A stretch of DNA of 64,000 nucleotides from Variovorax paradoxus (GCF_902712855.1 NZ_LR743507.1:1040001-1104000), one strand, 5' to 3'; positions 41,714-51,085 are shown, counted from the first letter of the stretch. A program made the numbers and translations. Notes: generated by a model not told the origin, from the sequence alone.

Positions 41714-43165
41714 ATGACCTCAGATTCCGTTTCCCCCCTCGCCGCGCTCGAGGCGCGGCTCGCCCAGGACCTCGAATACCTCGGCTGGCCCGGCCGCAAC
41801 TGGATGCCGCCCCGGCAGATGAATGGCGAAGCCATGCTCGACGTGGCCATCGTCGGCGGCGGCCAGGCCGGCCTCGCCGCCTCGGTCGCGCTGATGCAGC
41901 AAGGCATACGCCCGGTGGTGTTCGACCGCTCGCCCGCAGGCAGCGAGGGCCCGTGGGCGACCACCGCGCGCATGGAGACGCTGCGCTCGCCCAAGGAACT
42001 CACCGGTCCCGCGATGGGCCTGCCCGCGCTGACCTTCCGCGCCTGGTTCGAAGCCCAGTTCGGGCGCGAGGCCTGGACGGCGATGGACAAGATCCCGCGC
42101 CTGCAGTGGATGGACTACCTGGTCTGGTACCGCCGCGTGATGGGCGTGGACGTGCGCAACGACACCGCCGTGACCGGCATCCACCCGCTGCCCGACGCCA
42201 GCGGCGTGCGGCTCGAGCTGCGCACGCCGCAGGGCGAGCGCAGCGTGCTGGCACGGCGCGTGGTGCTGGCCACGGGACGCGACGGGCTCGGCGGGCCGGC
42301 GGTGCCGGCCTTCGTCGATGCGCTGCCGCGCGCGAAATGGGCGCATTCGTCCGACGAGATGGACTACGGCCTGCTCAAGGGCTTGCGCGTGGGCGTGATC
42401 GGCGCGGGCTCCTCGGCCATGGACAGCGCGGCCACCGCGCTGGAAGCCGGTGCGCGCAGCGTCGAGTTGCTGATCCGCCGTGCCGACCTGCCGCGCGTCA
42501 ACAAGGGCAAGGGCGCGGGCGTGCCCGGCCTCACGCAGGGGCACTACGACCTGCCGGACGCGCTCAAGTGGCGCGTGCGTCACTACATCAACGTGCTGAA
42601 CGTGCCGCCGCCGCACGGCAGCACGCTGCGGGTGTCGCGCCATCCGCATGCCTTCTTCAACTTCGGATGCCCCGTGCTGTCGGTCGCGCAGGCGGGCGAC
42701 GCGATGCGCGTGTCGACGCCGAAGGGCGACTTCGAGTTCGACTTCCTGATCGTCTCGACCGGCTTCAAGGTCGACTGGGCGCACCGGCCGGAATTCGCCG
42801 CCATCGCCCCCTTCGTCCGCACCTGGAAGGACCGCTTCACGCCCGCGCCCGGCGACGAAGACCAGGAGCTGGCCGATTCGCCCGACCTCGGGCCGGTGTT
42901 CGAGTTCCAGGAGCGCGTGCCGGGCGAATGCCCGGGGCTCGCGCGCATCCATTGCTTCTGCTACCCGGCGGCGCTGTCGCACGGCACGGTGTCGGGCGAC
43001 ATCCCGGCCATCAGCGAAGGCGCGAGGCGCCTGGCGGGCGGCATCGCCAGCCTGTTCTACCGCGAAGACTTCGATCACCACTACGCCAACCTCGAGGCCT
43101 ATGCCGAGCCCGAACTGTTCGGCGACGAATGGGTCCCCGCGCTGCCGCCCGGCGAACGCGCCTGA
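41714..43165 (+). CDS. FAD/NAD(P)-dependent oxidoreductase (flavin-containing monooxygenase-like)
   Basis: A 483-residue two-dinucleotide-binding flavoprotein. FAD motif VAIVGGGQAGLAASVAL is near residue 43, and a second Rossmann motif GVIGAGSSAMDSAATAL near residue 227 would bind NAD(P)H. The ATGRDG and VSTGFKVDWAH segments are typical linkers of FMO/thioredoxin-reductase-like enzymes. Substrate unknown. Divergent from the GH13 gene; followed 33 bases later by two CMD-domain genes that probably belong with it. Confidence 0.8.
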   Translation: MTSDSVSPLAALEARLAQDLEYLGWPGRNWMPPRQMNGEAMLDVAIVGGGQAGLAASVALMQQGIRPVVFDRSPAGSEGPWATTARMETLRSPKELTGPAMGLPALTFRAWFEAQFGREAWTAMDKIPRLQWMDYLVWYRRVMGVDVRNDTAVTGIHPLPDASGVRLELRTPQGERSVLARRVVLATGRDGLGGPAVPAFVDALPRAKWAHSSDEMDYGLLKGLRVGVIGAGSSAMDSAATALEAGARSVELLIRRADLPRVNKGKGAGVPGLTQGHYDLPDALKWRVRHYINVLNVPPPHGSTLRVSRHPHAFFNFGCPVLSVAQAGDAMRVSTPKGDFEFDFLIVSTGFKVDWAHRPEFAAIAPFVRTWKDRFTPAPGDEDQELADSPDLGPVFEFQERVPGECPGLARIHCFCYPAALSHGTVSGDIPAISEGARRLAGGIASLFYREDFDHHYANLEAYAEPELFGDEWVPALPPGERA

Positions 43166-43198
43166 CCCGCGGCCTTCTTTCTTCTCCAAGGACTTCGC

Positions 43199-43726
43199 AT
43201 GACGAATCTTTCCGTGGCGCCGCCGGCCATCGACGTGGTCGATGACGCCGTGCCCCTCTCGCCCGACCAGCCGACCTGGGCGCTGCGGCGGCAGCGCGAC
43301 AAGGTCGTGGCGGCCACCCAGAGCAGCCACGACGCGATGTTCTCGCACGCGGTCGAAGGGCTGTCGCGCACCGAACACCTGCTGGTCGCCCTGCATGCGT
43401 GCCGCGTTTCGAATGCAACCACCCTCGTTGCGCACTACCGCGACCGGCTGGCCGGCGAAAACGCCGATGCCGCCGTGACCGACGCAGTGGAGCGCGGCGA
43501 GATCGACTCGCTCGCCGACCCGCGGCTGCGCGCGATGCTGTCCTTCGCGGGCAGGCTCATCGAGCGCCCGATCGAGGGCGACCGCGCCGCCATCGAGGCG
43601 CTGGCCGCGCAGGGGCTGTCGACGCCCGCGCTCGTGGCGCTGAGCCAGCTGATCGCCTTCCTGTCCTACCAGGTCCGCGTCGTCGCGGGACTCAAGGCGC
43701 TGGCGGGCGCGGAGGCCTCGGCATGA
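43199..43726 (+). CDS. CMD-domain protein, Avi_7170-like
   Basis: A 175-residue protein of the carboxymuconolactone-decarboxylase/AhpD fold class. It lacks the CXXC redox pair; the single Cys in LHACRVSNATTLVAHYRDRL is the only one in the CMD helix region. The helical core GRLIERPIEGDRAAIEALAAQGLSTPALVALSQLIAFLSY is typical. I recall families named CMD domain protein Avi_7170 and alkylhydroperoxidase domain protein Avi_7169 that occur as a pair; this gene and the next match that pattern. Overlaps the next start by ATGA. Confidence 0.72.
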   Translation: MTNLSVAPPAIDVVDDAVPLSPDQPTWALRRQRDKVVAATQSSHDAMFSHAVEGLSRTEHLLVALHACRVSNATTLVAHYRDRLAGENADAAVTDAVERGEIDSLADPRLRAMLSFAGRLIERPIEGDRAAIEALAAQGLSTPALVALSQLIAFLSYQVRVVAGLKALAGAEASA

Positions 43727-44319
43727 CGTTCCCGATCCGCATCAAGGGCTTCACCACCGACGTGCTCAAGTGGAAGCCATGGCTCGACGTGGTGAACGTC
43801 GACACCGCCACGCCGGCCCAGCTCGCGGCGCTCGACGAGATGAGCCCGCAGGCGCGCAGCTCGCCGTACTTCCTGGTGCTGGCGCACCAGCCCGAGATCC
43901 TGCTGCAGCGCTCCATCGCGTTCAACGCGATCATGTTCGCGCCGGGCGGCATGCCGCGCGCCGAGCGCGAGCTGGGCGCCACGGTCGAGTCCCGCGTGAA
44001 CGGCTGCGTGTACTGCGCCTCGGTGCATGCACAGCGTTTCGAGCAGCTGGCCAAGCGCGACGACGTGATCTCGCAGGTGTTCGAGGAGCCCGCCACCGCC
44101 GGCACCACGCCGCGCGAGAAGGCCATCGTCGAGTTCTCGATCCGCCTGGGCGCGGAGCCCGGCAAGGTGTCGCCGGACGACATCCTTGCGCTGAAGGCGG
44201 TGGGGCTCGGCGAACTGGAAATCCTGGACCTGATCCATTCGGTGGCCCTGTTCGCCTGGGCCAACCGCCTGATGCTCAACCTCGGGGAGCCGGTGTTCCC
44301 CGAAACTGCCGCGTCATAG
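43723..44319 (+). CDS. Alkylhydroperoxidase-domain protein, Avi_7169-like
   Basis: A 198-residue AhpD-like peroxidase. The redox-active pair and proton-relay His are in VNGCVYCASVHAQRF near residue 90, the CXXCXXXH pattern of AhpD. It could reduce a peroxide or cope with reactive products of the flavoprotein two genes upstream. Start overlaps the preceding stop, showing translational coupling. Its stop overlaps the opposing opine-dehydrogenase-like gene by six bases. Confidence 0.78.
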   Translation: MTFPIRIKGFTTDVLKWKPWLDVVNVDTATPAQLAALDEMSPQARSSPYFLVLAHQPEILLQRSIAFNAIMFAPGGMPRAERELGATVESRVNGCVYCASVHAQRFEQLAKRDDVISQVFEEPATAGTTPREKAIVEFSIRLGAEPGKVSPDDILALKAVGLGELEILDLIHSVALFAWANRLMLNLGEPVFPETAAS

Positions 44320-45390
44320 GCGAGCGAGCAACCCCGCGACGGTTTCTCGGGCCAGCCCCAGCGGCCCGAGCAGGTCGTTCTGCTGGCGGTAGTCGACGCC
44401 GTTGACCAGCGATGCCGCGTCCACGATGGTGCGCGTCGCGGGCGTCGGCACGCCGGCCAGGGCGCCGAGCGCCTCGACGAACACCAGGCCGTAGGGCATG
44501 TCCTCGGTCACGTAGCGGGTGTCGACCTGCGTGGGGCCGGGCGGGCCACCGCGCTTGGCGTGCAGTTCGGCGGCGATGTCGGCGAGCTTTTCCGACGCGG
44601 TACCGAAGGAGCGCGCGAAGTGCGCCTCGATCGGCCCGACTTCGATGCCGAACGCGGCCGCCACGGCGCGGCGCTCCGTGTCGAGCGCCTCGATGGCGCG
44701 CGACACGCCGGGCGTCATGCAGTGGTACTGCGGCCAGTTCTCCGCGCGCTCGATGCGCGTCCAGTTGAACACCGCCAGCGGGCCGTGAGACTGCGGATTG
44801 ACATTGGCGAGCGCGCTCGCGAGCGCGCTGCCCTGCACCGAGAAACCCTCGCCGAAGAGGTCGGTGCACAGCGCCACGGCCTCGTGGGCGCTCGAAGCGG
44901 GCAGGGCGGAAACGCCGACCGCCTTGCGTCGCGTCATCACCTTGACCTGCGTGGCGGATTCGCGCCGCGCGGTCAGCACGGTCGTGCCGAAGCTGGCGAC
45001 CGTGACCTGCCTGCCGGTGCGGCGGGCGGCCTCGTGCAGATAGAGCGAGGACAGCGACGCCATCGAACTGACGATCACCGCCTGTCCGTCGCGCAGGAAG
45101 GGCAGCAGCGAATCCATCACGCGCCGGTGGCCGTTGACCGGCAGGGCGAGCAGCAGCACGTCGGAGGCGGCGCAGAGCGCGGCCGCGTCGTCGGCGACCT
45201 CGACCGTCACGGTGCACGGCAGCACGCCGCCGGCTTCCAGCGGCTGCGTGCGCAGGGCCTCGGCGCCCCGGCCGCCCGGCGACCAGAGCGTGACGCCGTG
45301 GCCCGCGTGGCGCAGCCATGCGGCGCTGGCCAGCGCGACGGCACCGGTGCCGGCGATGCCGACGCGACGGAGTCGTATCGCGGCAGTCAA
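44314..45390 (-). CDS. NAD(P)-dependent opine (octopine/nopaline) dehydrogenase-like protein
   Basis: A 358-residue oxidoreductase. N-terminal Rossmann motif VGIAGTGAVALASAAWLRHAG and C-terminal octopine-DH domain with the hallmark TRYVTEDMPYGLVFVEALG (about 295) and GVPTPATRTIVDAASLV. Opine dehydrogenases reductively condense an amino acid with a keto acid, or oxidise opines. The start is uncertain: TTG at 45390 is preceded by GGACGGAAG; a GTG at 45414 lies in the flanking repeat, and an ATG at 45477 is wholly inside repeat DNA. Neighbour on the same strand is a Bug-type binding protein. Confidence 0.75.
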   Translation of the reverse strand: MTAAIRLRRVGIAGTGAVALASAAWLRHAGHGVTLWSPGGRGAEALRTQPLEAGGVLPCTVTVEVADDAAALCAASDVLLLALPVNGHRRVMDSLLPFLRDGQAVIVSSMASLSSLYLHEAARRTGRQVTVASFGTTVLTARRESATQVKVMTRRKAVGVSALPASSAHEAVALCTDLFGEGFSVQGSALASALANVNPQSHGPLAVFNWTRIERAENWPQYHCMTPGVSRAIEALDTERRAVAAAFGIEVGPIEAHFARSFGTASEKLADIAAELHAKRGGPPGPTQVDTRYVTEDMPYGLVFVEALGALAGVPTPATRTIVDAASLVNGVDYRQQNDLLGPLGLARETVAGLLARL

Positions 45391-45409
45391 GATCGCGCTT
45401 CCGTCCAGG

Positions 45410-45498
45410 AACACCGTGGAACCGGCTCTGCCGGGCCACCGGTGTTGCCCCCGGCGAGGGGGTAGGCGAAGCGACACGAAGTGCGCGAAGCCTGGGGG
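45410..45498 (-). repeat. 96-bp intergenic repeat
   Basis: Reverse copy from AACACCGTGGAACCGG through CCCCCGGCGAGGGGG to GCGCGAAGCCTGGGGG. Read on the minus strand it starts nine bases after the Bug-protein stop and leads into the opine-dehydrogenase-like gene. Confidence 0.88.
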
Positions 45499-45507
45499 AG
45501 TGCCAGG

Positions 45508-46482
45508 TCAGTCAACCTTGATTCCGCCCTGCTTGATGACCTTGGCCCAGCGCTGGCTGTCCTCCGTCACGACCTTGCCCAGCGCCGCCGCGCCACCGCA
45601 GGTGTTGACCGCGCCCAGCTGGGCGAAGCGCTGCTTCGTTTCCGGCAGGTTGCAGACCTCGACCAGCGCGGCCGACAGCTTGTCGATGCTGGCAGCCGGC
45701 ATCTTCGCCGGCGCCATCACGCCCACCCAGACCGGCACTTCCATGCCCGGCAGCTTCGTCGCCTCGCCGATGGTCGGGGCCGAGCCCATGCTGGGCAGGG
45801 TCGCGTGCGAGAAGGTGCCGAGCACGCGCGCCTTGCCGCTGGCGACCATGGGTTCGATGGACGCCACGCTGGTCACGATGGTGGCCACCTGTCCGCCCAG
45901 CAGGTCGGTCATGGCTGGGGCGGCACCCCGGTAGGGCACGTGCAGCAGTTCCACGCCGCCGGCCTGGGCCAGCAGGGCGCCGGTCAGGTGCGAGACGGTG
46001 CCGTTGCCGGTCGAGGCGTAGGTCACCTGTCCGGGCCGCGCCTTGGCGTCGCGCAGCACGTCGGCCACGGTCTTGTAGGGGCTTTCGGTGCGCACCGAGA
46101 GCGTCATGGGCGTGTCGGCCACCAAGGCCACGGGCACCAGGTCGTGCGCCGGGTCGTAGGGCAGCCTGGCCTGAAGGTGCGGAGCGATGGTGACCGCACC
46201 GCCAGTGGCCAGAAGCACCGTGGCCCCGTCGGTCGCCTTGGCCACCGACTCGGCGGCCACGATGCCGCCGGCGCCGGCCTTGTTGTCGATGATGACCGGC
46301 TGGCCCAGCCGGTCGGTCAGCTTGGCGCCCAGGTAGCGGGCGATCACGTCCTGCGCGCCGCCGGTGGCGAAGGGCACGACGATGCGCAGGGGCTTGTCGT
46401 TCTGCTGGGCCCGCAGCGGCAGGGCGGCGAGGCCGGCTGCCGCCGCGAAGGCCAGTGCGAGGTGTTTCAGGCGCAGTTTCAT
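45508..46482 (-). CDS. Tripartite tricarboxylate transporter (Bug-family) substrate-binding protein
   Basis: A 324-residue periplasmic protein with a signal peptide ending PLRAQ (cleavage near residue 25). Family hallmarks are KPLRIVVPFATGGAQDVIARYLG, GQPVIIDNKAGAGGIVAAE and HLTGALLAQAGGVELLHVPYRGAAPAMTDLLGGQV. Bug proteins are abundant in Comamonadaceae and usually orphaned from their TctAB membrane partners, as here. Ligand unknown; carboxylates are typical. The neighbouring opine dehydrogenase may act on the imported compound, but this is only inference. Confidence 0.92.
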   Translation of the reverse strand: MKLRLKHLALAFAAAAGLAALPLRAQQNDKPLRIVVPFATGGAQDVIARYLGAKLTDRLGQPVIIDNKAGAGGIVAAESVAKATDGATVLLATGGAVTIAPHLQARLPYDPAHDLVPVALVADTPMTLSVRTESPYKTVADVLRDAKARPGQVTYASTGNGTVSHLTGALLAQAGGVELLHVPYRGAAPAMTDLLGGQVATIVTSVASIEPMVASGKARVLGTFSHATLPSMGSAPTIGEATKLPGMEVPVWVGVMAPAKMPAASIDKLSAALVEVCNLPETKQRFAQLGAVNTCGGAAALGKVVTEDSQRWAKVIKQGGIKVD

Positions 46483-46532
46483 GGTGTGTTTTCGTCCGCG
46501 GCGTTGAACGGGCAGGCATGCATTCTTCGCGA

Positions 46533-46619
46533 AACACCGCGGAACCGGCTCCGCCGGGCCGCGGGTGTTGCCCCCTGTGGGGAAGGAGAAGCGACACGAA
46601 GTACGCGCATCCTGGGGGC
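46533..46619 (-). repeat. 96-bp intergenic repeat
   Basis: Reverse copy from AACACCGCGGAACCGGCTCC to CCTGGGGGC, in the divergent gap between the Bug gene and leuS. Its hairpin is weakened (CCCCCTGTGGGG). It is not next to a stop codon, unlike most copies. Confidence 0.85.
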
Positions 46620-46685
46620 AAGTCTAGTCCGGCGCGATAATCCCGCGTTCCCGGCCACTCCGCGCCGGGCTCTTGCCGAACCGCC

Positions 46686-49316
46686 ATGAATCCCAGCTAC
46701 AAACCCAGCGACGTCGAGTCCGCTGCCCAGGCGCAATGGAGCGCCGCCGATGCCTACCGCGTCACCGAGGACGCGAGCCGCAAGAAGTACTACGCCTGCT
46801 CGATGCTGCCGTACCCCAGCGGCAAGCTGCACATGGGCCACGTGCGCAACTACACGATCAACGACATGCTCACGCGCTACCTGCGCATGAGCGGCTACAA
46901 CGTGCTGATGCCCATGGGCTGGGACGCCTTTGGCCTGCCGGCCGAGAACGCGGCGCTCAAGAACGGCGTGCCGCCGGCCAAGTGGACCTACGAGAACATC
47001 GCCTACATGAAGGGCCAGCTCCAAGCCATGGGCCTGGCGATCGACTGGAGCCGCGAGATCGCTACCTGCGACCCGAGCTACTACAAGTGGAACCAGTGGC
47101 TGTTCCTGAAGATGCTCGAGAAGGGCATCGCCTACCGCAAGACCCAGGTCGTGAACTGGGACCCGGTCGACCAGACCGTGCTGGCCAACGAGCAGGTGAT
47201 CGACGGCAAGGGCTGGCGCACCGGCGCCACGGTCGAGCGCCGCGAGATCCCGGGCTATTACCTGAAGATCAGCGACTACGCCGAAGAGCTGCTCGAGCAC
47301 ACCCAGCACAAGCTGCCGGGCTGGCCCGAGCGCGTCAAGCTGATGCAGGAGAACTGGATCGGCAAGAGCGAGGGCGTGCGCTTCGCCTTCACGCATGACA
47401 TCAAGGATGCGGGCGGCAAGCTCATCCAGGACGGCCGCATGTACGTGTTCACCACGCGCGCCGACACCATCATGGGCGTGACCTTCTGCGCCGTGGCGCC
47501 CGAGCATCCGCTGGCCGCGCACGCCGCCACGCTGGACCCGAAGGTCGCGGCCTTCATCGAGGAATGCAAGAGCGGCGGCACCACCGAGGCCGAGCTCGCC
47601 ACCCAGGAAAAGAAGGGCGTGCCTACCGGCCTCACGGTGACGCACCCGATCACCGAGGAACAGGTGCCGGTGTGGGTCGGCAACTACGTGCTGATCGGCT
47701 ACGGCGACGGCGCCGTGATGGGCGTGCCCGCGCACGACGAGCGCGACTTCGCCTTCGCCAACAAGTACGGCATCGAGATCGTGCAGGTGGTGCTGGTCGA
47801 CGACGAGCCGCACTTCGACTATCACAAGTGGCAGGACTGGTACGGCGACAAGCAGCGCGGCGTGACCATCAACTCGGACAACTTCAGCGGCATGACCTAC
47901 AAGGAGGCCGTGGCCGCCGTGGCGCATGCGTTGGGCCAGAAGGGCCTGGGCGAGCTGCAGACCACCTGGCGCCTGCGCGACTGGGGCGTGAGCCGCCAGC
48001 GCTACTGGGGCACGCCGATCCCGATCATCCATTGCGAGGAGCACGGCGCGGTGCCCGTGCCCGAGAAGGACCTGCCGGTGGTGCTGCCCACCGACTGCGT
48101 GCCGGACGGCTCGGGCAACCCGCTGAACAAGCACGAGGGCTTCCACGCCGGCGTGACCTGCCCGGTGTGCGGCAAGGCCGCGCGGCGCGAGACCGACACG
48201 ATGGACACCTTCGTCGATTCGTCGTGGTACTTCATGCGCTATTGCGACCCGAAGAACGACGAGGCCATGGTGGCCGGCGGCGCCGACTACTGGATGCCGA
48301 TGGACCAGTACATCGGCGGCATCGAGCACGCGATTCTTCACCTGCTGTACGCCCGCTTCTGGACCAAGGTGATGCGCGACCTGGGCCTGGTGAAGGCCGA
48401 CGAGCCCTTCAGCAAGCTGCTGACGCAGGGCATGGTGCTCAACCACATCTTCTACAAGCGCAACGAGAAGGGCGGCAAGGACTACTTCCCGCCCACCGAG
48501 GTGACGACGGTGCTCGACGCGCAGGGCCGCATCGTGGGAGGCACCACCGCCGACGGCACCCGTGTCGAATACGGCGGCGTGGGCAAGATGGGCAAGAGCG
48601 AGCGCAATGGCGTCGACCCGCAGGACCTGATCGAGAAGTACGGCGCCGACACCGCGCGCCTGTACACCATGTTCACCGCGCCGCCCGAAGCCACGCTCGA
48701 GTGGAACGACGCGGCCGTGGAAGGCAGCTACCGCTTCCTGCGCCGGGTGTGGAACTTCGGCGTGGCGCAGGCCGAGTCCGCGCGCACGGCCATCGCCGGA
48801 CAGGCTTTCGGCAAGGGCGCCCAGGCGCTGCGCCGCGAGGTGCACACGGTGCTGCGCCAGGTCGACTACGACTACCAGCGCATGCAATACAACACGGTGG
48901 TGTCGGGCGCTATGAAGCTGCTCAACGCGCTGGAAGGCTTCAAGCCCGATGGCGGCTCCGGCGACGCCGCGGCGGTGCGAGAGGGCTTCGGCATCCTGCT
49001 GCGCTGCCTCTACCCGGCCACGCCGCACATCGCGCAGCAGCTCTGGAGCGAGCTCGGCTACGACGAGGACCTGGGCGGCCTGCTCGACGCGGCCTGGCCC
49101 ACGGTCGACGTGGGCGCGCTGGTGCAGGACGAGATCGAGCTGATGCTGCAGGTCAACGGCAAGCTGCGCGGCAAGCTCAGCGTGCCGGCCGGCGCATCGA
49201 AGGACGAGATCGAGAAGCTCGCGCTGGCCTGCGACGACTTCGTCACTTTTGCCGAAGGCGCGCAACCCAAGCGCGTGATCGTGGTTCCCGGCCGCCTGGT
49301 CAACGTGGTCATTTGA
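46686..49316 (+). CDS. leuS: Leucyl-tRNA synthetase
   Basis: An 876-residue class I synthetase charging tRNA-Leu. The HIGH-type motif is PSGKLHMGHVRNY (about 40-52), the KMSKS-type motif is KMGKSERNGVDP (about 634). The CP1 editing domain (about 220-420) keeps the TRADTIMGVTFCAVAPEHPLA threonine-rich region. Length and order match E. coli LeuS (860). Start of the conserved leuS-lptE-holA-proA block. Confidence 0.97.
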   Translation: MNPSYKPSDVESAAQAQWSAADAYRVTEDASRKKYYACSMLPYPSGKLHMGHVRNYTINDMLTRYLRMSGYNVLMPMGWDAFGLPAENAALKNGVPPAKWTYENIAYMKGQLQAMGLAIDWSREIATCDPSYYKWNQWLFLKMLEKGIAYRKTQVVNWDPVDQTVLANEQVIDGKGWRTGATVERREIPGYYLKISDYAEELLEHTQHKLPGWPERVKLMQENWIGKSEGVRFAFTHDIKDAGGKLIQDGRMYVFTTRADTIMGVTFCAVAPEHPLAAHAATLDPKVAAFIEECKSGGTTEAELATQEKKGVPTGLTVTHPITEEQVPVWVGNYVLIGYGDGAVMGVPAHDERDFAFANKYGIEIVQVVLVDDEPHFDYHKWQDWYGDKQRGVTINSDNFSGMTYKEAVAAVAHALGQKGLGELQTTWRLRDWGVSRQRYWGTPIPIIHCEEHGAVPVPEKDLPVVLPTDCVPDGSGNPLNKHEGFHAGVTCPVCGKAARRETDTMDTFVDSSWYFMRYCDPKNDEAMVAGGADYWMPMDQYIGGIEHAILHLLYARFWTKVMRDLGLVKADEPFSKLLTQGMVLNHIFYKRNEKGGKDYFPPTEVTTVLDAQGRIVGGTTADGTRVEYGGVGKMGKSERNGVDPQDLIEKYGADTARLYTMFTAPPEATLEWNDAAVEGSYRFLRRVWNFGVAQAESARTAIAGQAFGKGAQALRREVHTVLRQVDYDYQRMQYNTVVSGAMKLLNALEGFKPDGGSGDAAAVREGFGILLRCLYPATPHIAQQLWSELGYDEDLGGLLDAAWPTVDVGALVQDEIELMLQVNGKLRGKLSVPAGASKDEIEKLALACDDFVTFAEGAQPKRVIVVPGRLVNVVI

Positions 49317-49327
49317 ACGGCTCAAGC

Positions 49328-49864
49328 ATGAACACTCGCAATGCCTCGCTGCCGCGCCGCGGCTTTCTCCTCGGTCTGACGGCGGCGGGCGCGTCGCTCG
49401 GCCTGGCCGGCTGCGGCTTCGAGCTGCGCAAGGCGCCAGTCTTCGCGTTCAAGACGCTGTCGGTGTCGGGCAGCGACGCGCTGCTCAAGTCGGCGATGAT
49501 CAACCAGATACGGCGCGAACTGCGGGCCACCGGAACGGTGACTGTGTTGTCGGCGGAAGACGCCGCCAAGGCCGATGTGGTGCTGGAAATCCTGGGCGAG
49601 GATCGAACCCGCTTTGTGATTTCTACCAATTCGGCAGGCCTGGTGCGCGAAGTCCAGCTTCAGCTGCGTGTCCGATTCCGCCTGCATACACCGGGCGGCA
49701 AGGACCTGCTGCCCGCCACCGAGGTCTCGCAGACGCGCGACCTGAGCTTCAACGAAACCAACGCCCTGGCCAAGGAAGGCGAAGCCGACCTGCTGTTCCG
49801 CGACATGCAATCGGATATCGCGCAGCAGTTGATGCGCCGCCTGGCCGCGGTCAAGGAACTCTGA
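49328..49864 (+). CDS. lptE: LPS-assembly lipoprotein LptE
   Basis: A 178-residue outer-membrane lipoprotein, the plug of the LptD barrel that delivers LPS to the cell surface. The signal peptide contains a twin-arginine-like SLPRRGFLLGL and ends in lipobox LAGC with lipidated Cys29. The mature start GFELRKAP is typical of LptE. Follows leuS by 11 bases and precedes holA by 26, as in most proteobacteria. Confidence 0.92.
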   Translation: MNTRNASLPRRGFLLGLTAAGASLGLAGCGFELRKAPVFAFKTLSVSGSDALLKSAMINQIRRELRATGTVTVLSAEDAAKADVVLEILGEDRTRFVISTNSAGLVREVQLQLRVRFRLHTPGGKDLLPATEVSQTRDLSFNETNALAKEGEADLLFRDMQSDIAQQLMRRLAAVKEL

Positions 49865-49890
49865 GCCCGCGCTCCGGCAACCCGATCTCC

Positions 49891-50964
49891 ATGCAACTTG
49901 CCAGTGCCCAACTCGGGGCCCACCTGCAGAAGGGCCTCAAGCCGCTCTACACGATCCATGGCGACGAGCCGCTGCTCGCGCAGGAAGCGGCCGACGCCAT
50001 CCGCGCCGCGGCGCGCGCGCAGGGCTACACCGAGCGCAGCTCGTACACCGTGGCCGGCGCGCATTTCGACTGGAGCGCGGTGCTCGCCGCGGGCGGCTCG
50101 CTCTCGCTGTTCGCCGACAAGCAGATCGTCGAGATACGCATTCCGTCGGGCAAGCCCGGCAAGGACGGCAGCGCGGCATTGCAGCAGCTGGCCGAATCGG
50201 CCCCCGGCAACGACAGCACGCTCACGCTGGTGATGCTGCCGAGGCTGGACAAGGCCACGCGAACCGGCGCATGGTTCTCGGCGCTGGAGAACAACGGCGC
50301 GAGCATCCAGGTCGACCCGATCGAGCGCAGCGCGCTGCCCCAATGGATCGCGCAGCGCCTGGGCCACCAGGGCCAGCGCGTGATGCCCGGCGACGAAGGC
50401 CAGCGCACGCTGCAGTTCTTCGCCGATCGCGTGGAGGGCAACCTGCTGGCCGCGCACCAGGAAATCCAGAAGCTCGCGCTGCTGCACCCGGCGGGCGAGC
50501 TGAGCTGGGAGCAGGTCGAGGGCGCGGTCAACAACGTGGCGCGCTACGACGTGTTCAAGCTGTCGGAGGCCGTGCTGGCGGGCAACCCGCAGCGCGTGGC
50601 GCGGATGCTCGATGGCCTGCAGGCCGAAGGCGAGGCCGAGGTGCTGGTGCACTACACGATCGCCGAAGACATCCGTGCGCTCAAGCGCGTGAAGGACGCC
50701 ATGGCCTCCGGCCGCCCGCTGCCGATGGCATTGCGCGAGAACCGCATCTGGGGGCCGCGCGAACGTGCCTTCGAGCGCGTGCTGCCGCGGCTCGACGACC
50801 GCATGCTGGCGCGACTGCTGCGTGCGGCGCACCTCGTGGATGGCATCGTGAAGGGCCTCAAGCAACCCGACTGGCCCGCCAGCGGCTGGCAGGCCTTGCA
50901 GCGGCTTGCACTGATGCTGTGCCGCGCGTGCAGCAGCGCGGCCCCGCCGCCGCGCAGGGCCTGA
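49891..50964 (+). CDS. holA: DNA polymerase III subunit delta
   Basis: A 357-residue clamp-loader subunit that opens the beta clamp. N-terminal QLGAHLQKGLKPLYTIHGDEPLLAQEAADAI (beta-interacting and AAA-like region), central RLGHQGQRVMPGDEGQRTLQFFADRVEGNLLAAHQEIQKLALL, and the C-terminal collar (YDVFKLSEAVLAGNPQRVARMLDGL). Length matches HolA (343 in E. coli). Ends with a Pro/Arg-rich tail. Confidence 0.94.
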   Translation: MQLASAQLGAHLQKGLKPLYTIHGDEPLLAQEAADAIRAAARAQGYTERSSYTVAGAHFDWSAVLAAGGSLSLFADKQIVEIRIPSGKPGKDGSAALQQLAESAPGNDSTLTLVMLPRLDKATRTGAWFSALENNGASIQVDPIERSALPQWIAQRLGHQGQRVMPGDEGQRTLQFFADRVEGNLLAAHQEIQKLALLHPAGELSWEQVEGAVNNVARYDVFKLSEAVLAGNPQRVARMLDGLQAEGEAEVLVHYTIAEDIRALKRVKDAMASGRPLPMALRENRIWGPRERAFERVLPRLDDRMLARLLRAAHLVDGIVKGLKQPDWPASGWQALQRLALMLCRACSSAAPPPRRA

Positions 50965-50970
50965 GGCTGG

Positions 50971-51058
50971 AACCCCCGCGAACCGGCTTCGCCGGGCCGT
51001 GGGTGTTGCCCTCTGGAAGGAGTTGGAGAGGCGACACGAAATGCGCGAAGCCTGCGGG
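50971..51058 (-). repeat. 96-bp intergenic repeat (diverged)
   Basis: Reverse copy between holA and proA: AACCCCCGCGAACCGGCTTCGCCGGGCC to GCGCGAAGCCTGCGGG. More substitutions than most (central CCCTCTGGAAGGAGT). It starts six bases after the holA stop but in the opposite orientation to the usual arrangement. The proA ribosome site follows it. Confidence 0.75.
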
Positions 51059-51085
51059 TCATCCAAATGCAGGAAAATGCCGGGC

